From Erwinia endophytica (lineage in GTDB: Bacteria > Pseudomonadota > Gammaproteobacteria > Enterobacterales > Enterobacteriaceae), in assembly GCF_009295515.1 (NCBI RefSeq), contig NZ_RQVV01000037.1, positions 43,022 to 107,021 of the forward strand: a stretch of 64,000 nt of DNA. Direction: 5' to 3'. The notes below the pieces were generated by a model, which saw nothing but the letters and a program-made list of their open reading frames with translations, was not told the DNA's origin and did not search any database. The stretch's first letter is position 1. Each line of letters opens with the position of its first letter. Both the position numbers and the translations under genes were made by a program. Positions 44,144-54,300 of the stretch are shown piece after piece.

Positions 44144-44746
44144 ATGGTCCTGGTAACTCGTCAAGCCCCTGATTTTACTGCCGCAGCTGTGCTGGGTAAC
44201 GGTGAAATCGTTGAAAACTTCAACTTTAAAAAACACACAGCCGGTAAAGCCGCTGTGGTGTTCTTTTGGCCTATGGACTTCACTTTCGTCTGCCCTTCTG
44301 AACTGATCGCTTTCGACAAGCGTTACGCAGAGTTCCAGAAACGTGGTGTGGAAGTGGTTGGCGTCTCTTTTGACTCTGAGTTTGTACATAACGCATGGCG
44401 TAAAACCCCTATTGAGAAAGGCGGTATCGGTGAAGTTAAATACGCCATGGTTGCTGACGTCAAACGTGAAATCCAAAAAGCCTATGGCATCGAACATCCG
44501 GATGCAGGCGTGGCATTGCGCGGTTCTTTCCTGATCGACAAAGCCGGCGTAGTGCGTCACCAGGTGGTTAACGATCTGCCACTGGGCCGTAACATTGACG
44601 AAATGCTGCGCATGGTTGACGCGCTGCAGTTCCACGAAGAGCACGGCGAAGTCTGTCCTGCACAGTGGGAAAAAGGAAAAGAAGGTATGGGCGCGTCTCC
44701 GGATGGTGTGGCTAAATACCTGTCTGAGAACGCTTCCAAACTGTAA
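44144..44746 (+). CDS. 2-Cys peroxiredoxin (AhpC/Prx1 type, peroxiredoxin C)
   Basis: A 200-residue typical 2-Cys peroxiredoxin that reduces hydrogen peroxide and organic hydroperoxides. The peroxidatic cysteine is C50 in DFTFVCPSEL and the resolving cysteine about C170 in EVCPAQW. The Prx1-type C-terminal tail is present. It is closer to the TsaA-like group than to E. coli AhpC, and no ahpF lies nearby, so thioredoxin is the likely reductant. ATG 44144 follows an AGGAG Shine-Dalgarno; the in-frame GTG at 44138 overlaps it. A strong terminator follows. Confidence 0.93.
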   Translation: MVLVTRQAPDFTAAAVLGNGEIVENFNFKKHTAGKAAVVFFWPMDFTFVCPSELIAFDKRYAEFQKRGVEVVGVSFDSEFVHNAWRKTPIEKGGIGEVKYAMVADVKREIQKAYGIEHPDAGVALRGSFLIDKAGVVRHQVVNDLPLGRNIDEMLRMVDALQFHEEHGEVCPAQWEKGKEGMGASPDGVAKYLSENASKL

Positions 44747-44760
44747 CCCCTCTCAGTATC

Positions 44761-44791
44761 AAAAAAGCTCGCTTCGGCGAGCTTTTTTTTT
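44761..44791 (+). terminator. Terminator downstream of the peroxiredoxin gene
   Basis: The stem AGCTCGC/GCGAGCT with a TTCG tetraloop (44766-44783) is followed by eight or nine T. Textbook intrinsic terminator. Confidence 0.95.
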
Positions 44792-44867
44792 GCGCCATCA
44801 ACAGCACCAGGGCATGCTGGACATCGCCTTGAAGAAACTGACTACCTGAATTGCATGGATCAATCTG

Positions 44868-46139
44868 ATGCCTGATTTTAGCAAAACGGCCCTGATGCTG
44901 GCCGCTGCATTGACACTTTCCAGCTTGCCTGCGCACGCCGCAGACCATTACACCCTCGAAAAAGTGGTTGAAGTCAGCCGACACGGCATTCGTCCGCCTT
45001 CTGAGGATGATCGTACAGCAATTGAAGCCGGAACTGCACGTCCCTGGGCGCGCTGGCTCACCCCGGATGGCGAGCTCACCGGCCATGGTTATACCGCAGT
45101 CTGGCTGAAAGGTCGCTATGAAAGCCAGCGCTACCGCCAACTGGGGCTGCTGCAAGACGGCTGTCCTGCCAGTGGAGAGTTCTACGTGCGCGCCAGTCCC
45201 ATGCAGCGTACCAGAGCCACGGCAAAAGCGCTGACGGAAGCCGCCTTTCCCGGCTGTAGTATGACTATTCATCGTGAAGAAAAAAACGATCCACTGTTCC
45301 AGTATCTCGGCGGAAAATCGGGTAAAGATGACGCAGAGGTGAACCGGCAACAGGCGTTGAAAGCGCTGGGTGGGGATCTGGCGGCAACTCAGCAACGTCT
45401 GCAACCACAAATTGCAGCACTAAAACAAGCGGTATGTCTGGCCGGACGGCCCTGCCCGGCTTTCAGCCAGCCGTGGCAGTTGATGGTCTGGTCTAACGGT
45501 TCCATCGGCATTAAAGGACTGGATACACTGGCCACCATGGCGGAAACCATCCGCCTGGAGTGGAGCGAGAATCAACCGCTGAGTCAGGTGGCCTTTGGCC
45601 ATGCCCACAATGCGAAAGAGGTTGCCAGACTGCTGCCACTCTTAAGTGCCAAATACGACTATACCAACGATTTACTGGGGCCGGCACAGCATGGTGCTTC
45701 CCTGTTGATGGATCAAATAGCCAAAGCGCTACAGCAGGGCGTCACCGGACAACAAGACGCGCCGCCTGACGTACGCTGGTTGCTGTATGTCGCACATGAT
45801 ATCAATATCTCCCGGTTGCGTACCCTGCTGGACTTCCATTGGCAACAGGATCTCTACCCTGCTGGCAACATTCCTCCCGGCGGGAGCCTGGTATTTGAAC
45901 GCTGGCGAGATGATCACCAGCAGCGCTTTATCCGCATCTATTTTCAATCGCAAAGTCTGGATCAGCTTCAGCAACTGATGCCACTCAGCCAGCGTCATCC
46001 GCCGTTGCTCACTGAACTCCACTTCAGGGGCTGTGAACAGACTCGCGTAGGCACTCTTTGTCCCTACGACGCATCCCTGCAACGTATTGAGAAAAATATC
46101 GATCGTTCGCTGATCGTACCGATAAACTATCCACAATAA
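44868..46139 (+). CDS. Periplasmic histidine acid phosphatase / phytase-like
   Basis: A 423-residue exported phosphatase of the histidine acid phosphatase branch 2. A signal peptide ends at about ASS...AHA (residue 24). The nucleophile motif is RHGIRPP (H39). The acid motif is AHDIN at about H310-D311. Cys pairs (such as CPASG and CLAGRPC) fit disulfides. The C-terminal PPGGSLVFERW is shared with AppA and Agp. The residue after HD is Ile where AppA-type phytases have Thr (HDTN), so the substrate may be a sugar phosphate rather than phytate. It has a terminator on each side, so it is probably monocistronic. Confidence 0.88.
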   Translation: MPDFSKTALMLAAALTLSSLPAHAADHYTLEKVVEVSRHGIRPPSEDDRTAIEAGTARPWARWLTPDGELTGHGYTAVWLKGRYESQRYRQLGLLQDGCPASGEFYVRASPMQRTRATAKALTEAAFPGCSMTIHREEKNDPLFQYLGGKSGKDDAEVNRQQALKALGGDLAATQQRLQPQIAALKQAVCLAGRPCPAFSQPWQLMVWSNGSIGIKGLDTLATMAETIRLEWSENQPLSQVAFGHAHNAKEVARLLPLLSAKYDYTNDLLGPAQHGASLLMDQIAKALQQGVTGQQDAPPDVRWLLYVAHDINISRLRTLLDFHWQQDLYPAGNIPPGGSLVFERWRDDHQQRFIRIYFQSQSLDQLQQLMPLSQRHPPLLTELHFRGCEQTRVGTLCPYDASLQRIEKNIDRSLIVPINYPQ

Positions 46140-46195
46140 TCACTTGAGTGAGCGGACAATAGCACCAGAGATGTTGCAACAAGGCTATCTTTTAA

Positions 46196-46229
46196 ACCCG
46201 TCAAGTCGTCGATTTGTCGGGTCTTTTTT
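46196..46229 (+). terminator. Terminator downstream of the acid phosphatase gene
   Basis: The stem ACCCG/CGGGT, extended imperfectly inward, is followed by a run of six T about 85 bases past the stop. Confidence 0.6.
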
Positions 46230-46635
46230 ACCCACAACACGCCCCACGGATAATCACACATAAAGCGGGAAACATAAAGGACAGGCCCAGTGAGCACAAT
46301 ATTAACCCGCCCCCGCATCAGTAACGATTTTTGGCCAGCGATGGGCTGAAGAACAGTCATGTATTAGCACTGAACAATCCAGCAACTTTAAATACAGATT
46401 AAAACAACATTTAACCATTAACATGCGCGACCAAAAAACAATCAGAAATGATAAGAAATGGTAATAATCAATCTTGATTTTGTAAAAAATGTAACCTAAC
46501 ATCCCTTCACTGGCGTTAAAAAGGCTGATGATGAGTGGATTTTCTCTCTGACACCGCAATCCAGTGCAAATTTAAAACACCATAACTGGAATTAACTGAT
46601 CAATTTTAAATCTATTTTCTGACAAGGGACGGTCG
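46230..46635. other. AT-rich upstream region of cdiBA
   Basis: About 400 bases without a gene, increasingly AT-rich towards cdiB. It should contain the promoter of the cdiBAI operon; one candidate is listed separately. The composition change marks the start of the accessory region. Confidence 0.5.
46474..46502 (+). promoter_or_regulatory. Candidate sigma-70 promoter for cdiBAI
   Basis: TTGATT (46474-46479) and TAACAT (46497-46502) are separated by exactly 17 bases, each matching four of six consensus positions. The leader to cdiB would be about 125 bases. Confidence 0.3.
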
Positions 46636-48339
46636 ATGGCAGGATGTCATACTCTTTTAACACAGCGCAAAAAAGTCACCGTTTTTTTTCCCCTGTTATC
46701 CGTTCTGGGTTTATTACCAGCGGCGGATGCCGCTGAAGTGAATGAGCCGCTCATCCTGCAGCAACAGCGCCAGAAAGCGCTGGAACAGCAGGTAAATCCG
46801 TCAGCACCGGACGTGCGTCTTTCGCCGTCCTCTTCCAGTTTTGGCCGCTTAGCGTTCCCCGCTGAGAAACCGTGCTTCCCGATCTCGCAGGTCATACTGA
46901 GCGGCGACGATGCTCTGCCCCACTGGCTGCCATTACAGCGGGTCGCCAATCAGGCGGTAGGTCATTGCCTGGGAGGGAAAGGGATCAACCTGCTGATGAG
47001 CACCCTGCAGAACCGCATAATCGACAGTGGTTATATCACCACTCGCGTACTGGCGCCGCGACAGGATCTGAAAAGTGGACAATTGCAGTTGATCGTGGTG
47101 CCAGGCAAAGTGCGTAATGTCATCCTGACGCCTGATAGCGGGCATTATGTCTCACTGTACAGCGCCTTCCCGGTGCATTCCGGCAACTTGCTGGATTTAC
47201 GCGATATCGAGCAGGGGCTGGAAAACCTGCAACGTTTGCCGACCGTACAAGCCAGTATGGAAATCGTACCAGGAACGCAACCGGGAGAAAGCGATGTCCT
47301 GCTACGCTGGCAGCAAAGCAGATTGTGGCGCATCGGGGCTTCACTGGATGATTCCGGCACCCGCAGCACCGGACGTTATCAGGGGGGGCTGACCTTCTCA
47401 CTGGATAACCCGCTTTCACTTAGCGACCTGTTCTGGGTTTCTGCCTCCCACAGTCTGGAAAAGCATCACAACGACAAAGGCACCCATAATCTGACCGGTC
47501 ATTATTCGATGCCATTTGGCTGGTGGACAGCGGGACTGACCGTGAACAGCTATGACTACCACCAGACGGTAGCCGGGCTGAATCAGGATTACCGCTACAG
47601 CGGAAAAAGTCAGAATCTGGATTTCCAGATCAGCCGACTGCTACACCGCAACAGCAGCCAGAAAACGACGCTCACTTACGACGTGTTGGCAAAAACAACC
47701 AAAAACTATCTCAACGATACGGAAGTCGGCGTCCAGCGTCGTCGCACCTCCGCCTGGCGCATCGGATTACAACATCGCCATTATATCGCGCAGTCCACGC
47801 TGGATGCGGGCATCAGCTATCAGCGCGGTACTCGCTGGTTCGGCGCCCTCCCCGCCCCGGAAGAAAGCTATGGCGACGCCACTGCGCTGTCAAAAATTGT
47901 GCAGCTCTCCGCCCAACTGGATGTCCCCTTCACGCTGAGCACGCAGAAATTTCGTTACAACGTGCAGTATCAGCGCCAGATCAGCAACACCCCGCTGACG
48001 CCGCAGGAACAGTTCAGCATCGGCAGCCGCTGGTCAGTGCGCGGCTTTGACGGCGAACGCTCACTCAATGCCGATCGGGGATGGTTTGTTCGTAACGATC
48101 TCGCCTGGGCCACACCGCTCCCGCAACAGGAACTGTACCTGGGCGTCGACTATGGCGAAGTCGGCGGCAGAGCCACAAATAATCTGACAGGCAAACGTCT
48201 GGCTGGGGGCGCCATTGGAATACGCGGACAAGCATTCAAAACAGGCTATGACCTGTTTGCCGCCGTGCCGTTCTCCAAACCCGATGGATTCAGGACTGAC
48301 CCGGTTTCACTGGGCTTCACGCTTAACTGGCAGTACTGA
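46636..48339 (+). CDS. cdiB: Two-partner secretion outer-membrane transporter CdiB/TpsB
   Basis: An outer-membrane beta-barrel of the ShlB/FhaC/HecB family that exports CdiA. A signal peptide covers about residues 1-32 (cleavage near ADA). An N-terminal helix and linker ([14 protein letters not shown]) are followed by a POTRA domain (about 75-150) and the 16-stranded barrel to the final aromatic residue Y567. The conserved lid-loop motif VRGFDG is near residue 470. The gene precedes cdiA by 33 bases, the E. coli-type cdiB-cdiA-cdiI order. Specific partner of the downstream CdiA. Confidence 0.93.
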   Translation: MAGCHTLLTQRKKVTVFFPLLSVLGLLPAADAAEVNEPLILQQQRQKALEQQVNPSAPDVRLSPSSSSFGRLAFPAEKPCFPISQVILSGDDALPHWLPLQRVANQAVGHCLGGKGINLLMSTLQNRIIDSGYITTRVLAPRQDLKSGQLQLIVVPGKVRNVILTPDSGHYVSLYSAFPVHSGNLLDLRDIEQGLENLQRLPTVQASMEIVPGTQPGESDVLLRWQQSRLWRIGASLDDSGTRSTGRYQGGLTFSLDNPLSLSDLFWVSASHSLEKHHNDKGTHNLTGHYSMPFGWWTAGLTVNSYDYHQTVAGLNQDYRYSGKSQNLDFQISRLLHRNSSQKTTLTYDVLAKTTKNYLNDTEVGVQRRRTSAWRIGLQHRHYIAQSTLDAGISYQRGTRWFGALPAPEESYGDATALSKIVQLSAQLDVPFTLSTQKFRYNVQYQRQISNTPLTPQEQFSIGSRWSVRGFDGERSLNADRGWFVRNDLAWATPLPQQELYLGVDYGEVGGRATNNLTGKRLAGGAIGIRGQAFKTGYDLFAAVPFSKPDGFRTDPVSLGFTLNWQY

Positions 48340-48372
48340 GGTGGATGCAGGAATGATAACAAGGACGCAGCC

Positions 48373-51300
48373 ATGAACAAAAATCTTTACCGTATCGTTT
48401 TCAATAAAGCCCGTGGCATGCTGATGGTGGTGGGCGAACTCGCCACGTCGGCACACGGTACCGCTTCCCCTTCTTCTGCGCCATGCCAGATGTTGCCATG
48501 CCGAATCTGCACACTGTCGCGCCTGCAACTGGCGTTGCTGCTTTCACTGGGCTGTATCAGCCAGGCAGCCAGCGCTGCCGTGGTCGCCGACGGACAGGCG
48601 CCGGGTAATCAACAGCCGACGATTATCAGCTCGGCAAACGGCACGCCGCAGATCAATATTCAGACCCCCAGTAGCGGCGGTGTGTCCCGCAACCTTTACA
48701 GCCAGTTTGATGTCGATAACAAAGGCGTGGTGCTGAACAACAGCCACGCCAATACCCAAACCCAGATTGCCGGCATGATTAGCGGCAACGGTAATCTGGC
48801 CAGGGGCGAAGCGAAGGTTATCCTCAATGAAGTCAATGCACGTAATGCCAGCCAGTTGAACGGTATGATCGAAGTCGCCGGGCAAAAAGCCCAGGTGGTG
48901 ATTGCCAACCCGGCGGGTATTACCTGTAACGGCTGCGGCTTTATCAACGCGCACCGCGCGACCCTGACCACCGGTCAGGTACAAATGAACAATGGGCTGA
49001 TAACCGGGTACGAGGTCAATAGCGGGGAAATCGTCATCCAGGGTGCAGGGATGGACAGCAGCCTCCAGGATCGCACCGATCTGATCGCCCGCGCCGTGAA
49101 AGTCAACGCCGGGATCTGGGCTAACGAGCTGAACGTCACCGCGGGTCGTAACACTGTCGATGCCGATCACCAGGGAGTCACGGCCAGATCCTCTGATGAC
49201 AGTAGCGCCCCAGCTCTGGCGATTGACGTCGCGGCGCTGGGCGGCATGTATGCTAACAAAATCCGCCTGCTGGGCACCGAACATGGCGTCGGCGTGCATA
49301 ATGCCGGCAATATCGGCGCTGTCGCAGGGGATGTCGTGGTCAATGCGGATGGCAGCATCAGCAACAGCGGCAGCATCAACGCCTCAAAAAACCTGCAGTT
49401 GACCACACAGCGCCAACTGGAAAACAGCGGTAAAATTTATGCCGCAGGCAATACCGATGCGACGGCTAAAGGGCGACTGAGCAACAGCGGTATTATCGCT
49501 GCCAGCAACAACACCACGCTGAATGCCGCTACGTTGACAAGCAGTTCAACTGCGGCACTGGCTGCAGGGATGAACAGCGATGGAACGCTGGGCTCTGCGG
49601 GAAATTTGACACTTAACAGCCAGGGTGAGCTGAAGGTAAACGGTCAGGCTGCTGCAACAAGCCAACTCACCGCAACCGGCACTGCCCTGGATTTCAGCGG
49701 TAGTCAAACCTTTGGCAACGACGTCACGCTGCAGGCCAGTTCCGGCAGTCTCAATACCTCAAATGCCACCGTAGCAGCCACGCATCATTTTAGCGCCTCC
49801 GCCCACACGGCAATCAACAACGACGGCGGCAAAATTTCAGCGGAGACGCTGAATCTTAAGGGCGGCTCCCTGTCCAGCCAGCAGGGACTGATACAGCAAC
49901 TTGGCGCTGACAATCTGCAACTGTCTTTTACTGATGGCCTGAATATGAGTGGCGGCTCACTGCTAACCAACGGCAAACTTGATCTGGACGGCGGGCAGTT
50001 GGTGCTGGATGACGCCACCGTGCAGGCTAATCAGTTGTCGATTACCGCCGATTCGCTGTCCCACCGGCGCGGCAACACAGTGCAGACCGGCAATGGCGAT
50101 CTGTCCGTGACAGTCAACGGCCTGTTGGATAATCAGCAAGGCAGGATGACGACCAACGGCAATCTCCAACTGACGGCGGCAAGCCTGAATAACCAGCAGG
50201 GATCGTTAATCACCGCGCAGAACGGCGAGCTACAAATTAAAACGCAGGAACAGCTTAATAACCAACAGGGTATGATAGCCGCCGCGCAGAATTTATCGCT
50301 GTACAGTGCTGGCCTGAATAATGCGGGCGGCCTGCTGCAGTCCAGCGCAGATATGACGCTGGCGTTAGCGGACGGCGACCTCAACAACCGTGACAGCGGC
50401 AGCAATGGCGGTATTCTCAGCCAGGGCGCCCTGACGATTGAAAGCGGCAATATTGATAACACCGCCGGCTTTATTGGCGCAGGTAGCGAAGTTTCACTGA
50501 CAGGGCTGAGCTTGATCAATCAGCAAGGCACGCTGTCCAGTAATGCAGGACTGAACCTGACAACCTATACACTGAATAATCAGTCTGGCTGGGTACAGGC
50601 GGGAACCGATCTGAATCTGGACACCCGCGGCAACGCGCTAAGTAATACCAGCGGCGTAGTCAGCGCGGGTCAGTCGCTGACGTTACTGACCGGCGCACTG
50701 AATAATCAGTCCGGCCATGTACAGGCGGGAAGCAACCTGAACCTGAACACCCTCGGCAACTCGCTGGACAACACCAGCGGCGTCCTCAGCGCCAGTCAGT
50801 CGCTAACGTTACTGACTGGCGCGCTGGATAATCAGTCCGGCCATGTACAGGCAGGAAGCGACCTGAGCCTGAACACCCACGGCAATACGCTAAACAATAT
50901 CAGCGGCGTAGTCAGCGCGGGGAACACGCTGACGTTACTGACCGGCGCCCTGCTCAATGCGTCAGGACAGTTAATCAGCTCTGGCAGGCTACTGCTCAAC
51001 ACACAGGGCCAGCTGCTGGATAACAGCAGTGGTACGATTGCCGCCTCCGGTGATACACAGTTAGATAGCGGAACGCTGTCTAACTCTGGCGGACAAATAC
51101 AGATCGTCGGCAACGCGTTGATCAATGCCGCTGGTGCGAGTCTGGACAATACGTCCGGACTGATCCGTGGGGGGCAGAGCCTGTCACTGACCAGCAATCA
51201 GTTGATCAACCACGACACCCTCAGTGAGAACACCGGCATTGAGGGCCAGTCGGTTACCCTCACCAGCGCCATCATCGATAACTCAGAGGGCGCGATAAGA

Positions 51301-54300
51301 GCAAACGATCTGCTCGATATCACCAGTAACCACACCCTGAATAACAGTAATGGCCTGTTCTCATCCGCTTCACAGCTCAATATCAATGGCGGGAACTCGC
51401 TGGCATTCACCAACACCACAGGCACGTTAATTGGCGGTAGCGCCCTCAATCTGAGTGCATTCTCACTGAGCGGCGATGGTCGGGTACTGTCGCAGAACAC
51501 CATGACGCTGGTCTTACAGCAGGCCTTTTTTAATCAGGGCCAGGTGATTGCGAATGGCGATATGAATTTCAGCACAGTCAATGAACTGGTGAATCAGTCG
51601 CTGATCCAGGCCGGTGGCGTGCTGAACCTGCAAGCTGCGGAACTGGACAATCAACAGTCGGCGGAAATCAGCGCCGAAGAGAATCATCTACTGATTTCCG
51701 GCAATGTCACTAACCGCGGTCTGCTTGATGGCGGGCTGACGCACATCTCCTCCTCGACTCTGACCAACAGCGGAACCGGTCGCCTTTATGGCGACCATAT
51801 TGCACTGCAAACCGGCACACTGCATAACCTGGCAGAGAATGGCACGGCCGCAACTATCGCCGCCCGTGACCAACTGGATATCGCCGCCGGGGTGATAAAC
51901 AACCATGAGCACGGGCTGATCTACAGCGCCGGAGACCTTGCCATCGGCGGCACACTGGATGGTAACTGGCGGGCCAGCGGCAAGGCATCGGTGTTCAATA
52001 ACCACAGCGCCACGCTAGAGTCCGCCGGAGATATGACACTGGATATCGGCGAGATTAACAATATCAACGATCATCTGGTCACCGAAGTGGTAGTGGTTGA
52101 GCAGTCCTCCCATCACGAAGCCGTACTGAGCAGTGCAACCACCCGTTACGACTGGGACGATGTGGATACCAGCACCTCGAATAAATACGGCGTGCATGCC
52201 GCGATCATGCCGGACGGCTCCAGCGGCCGGACTTTCTATGAATATCAGTATGAGCGCACCATCACGGAAACTCAGGTGACCGAGAGCGATCCGGGGCAGA
52301 TCATGGCGGGCGGCAACCTGACCATCAACAGCGACCAGGTCAATAACCACGACAGCCGCATCGTTGCCGGCGGCCTGCTCAGCGGCGTGATCGGCGAACT
52401 GAATAATATCGCCACCCTGGGCGAACGGGTGATCAGCGATATCGGCACGCAGATCCGCTGGTATGCCAAGAAAAAATCGGGTGGGGCATTTGGCGGCACG
52501 AAAACCTCGCAGGGTAAGGACTACAGCGATTACCAGCCGGACGACATTATTCAGACCATCGACCTGCAGACCCTGGCGTGGCAGGGCAATACCGCGATCA
52601 GCAGCAGCGGAACCACTATCGGCGAACGCGACGCCGCAGGTATCACGGTAAACATCATCCACGCCGGTGATATCACCGCTGACACCAGCCAGACTCCGCT
52701 GACCCCGCCACCGGGTCAACGGGTCGAGATAGTGCCGCCAGACAGTGATGACAATACTGTTATCAGGATGATCACGCCAAACACAAAGCTGCCGGATAAC
52801 AGCCTGTATCAGTTACATCCTGACAGCGATGTGTCGTTCCTGATTGAGACTGATCCCCGCTTTACCAATAACAAGCAGTGGCTGGGCAGCGATTATATGC
52901 AAACTCAGCTTACTCAGGATCCGAACAATGTGCTTAAGCGTCTGGGGGATGGCTTTTACGAACAGCAGTTGATCCGTCAGCAGGTGGTCGCCCTGACCGG
53001 AAATCGTTTTCTGAGCGGCTACAACAATGATGAAGAACAGTTCAAAACGTTGATGGATAACGGGGTTACTTTCGGTAAAGCGTTCAACCTGACCATTGGC
53101 GTGGCACTGACGGCACAGCAGATGTCGCAGCTCACCAGCGACATGGTGTGGCTGGTGAAACAGACCGTCACCCTGCCGGATGGCACCACGCAGGAGGTGC
53201 TGGTACCCCAGCTTTATGCCCGCGTTAAATCCGGCGATCTTGACGGCAGCGGCGCGCTGCTGGCTGGCAATAACCTCTCGCTAAGCGTCAGCAATGATTT
53301 AACCAACAGCGGGAACATCAGCGGCCGTGAAGTGACGCAGCTGACGGCTGAGAACCTGAACAACAGCGGTTTTATCGGCGGTGACAACGTCAGTCTGCTG
53401 GCCCGAAGCGATATCAATAATACTGGCGGAATACTGCAGGGCAACAGCAGCCTGACAGCAGTAGCAGGCCGGGATATCAACAGCATCAGCACCCTGGGCG
53501 GCAGCCCCGACAACATCACCTTTGATCGCCTGGCGGGCATTTATGTGCAGAACGATAATGGCACGCTGGCCCTGCAGGCACTGAACAATATCAACCTGAC
53601 CGCGACGCAAATCAGTAACAACGGTGAAGGTGGCCAGACACAGATTATTGCCGGTAACGATCTCAACCTGAACACTGTCACCACCACCCACAGTGAAAAC
53701 GGCAACTGGGGGAAAGGCAATGACCGTAGCCTGACGCAGAGCACGGATATCGGCAGCCAGATAACCGGCAATGGCGATGTGGTGCTGGCGGCGAGCCACG
53801 ATCTGAACGCCCGTGCGGCAACAGTCAGTGCAGAAGACAGCCTCAGTGTCATTGCGGGTAATGACCTCAACATCACCAGCGGCAGTACTTCTTATCACCT
53901 CACAGAGAACAGCCATCAAACCAGTGGCGGCCTGCTGTCCCGCAAATCGGTCACCACCCATGACGAAGTACAGAATCAGAGCGCGGTCAGCAGCAACTTT
54001 GATGGCGACAGCGTGACTCTGCAAGCCGGACATGACCTGAATATCATCGGCAGCAATGTGGCAGGCACCCATGATGTGGCGCTGGCGGCGGGTAATGACC
54101 TGACCATTACCACCGCCGAAGAGACACGCGAGGAAACGCATCTGCGCAAAGAGAAAAAATCCGGCCTTTCCGGCACCGGCGGGATCGGCGTGACCGCAGG
54201 CACAAGCCGTCTGAAAGTCACCGATGACGCCTCATCCCTCAGCAGTCTCGGCAGCACCGTGGGCAGTAGCCAGGGCAACGTCAGCCTCAGCGCCGGCAAC

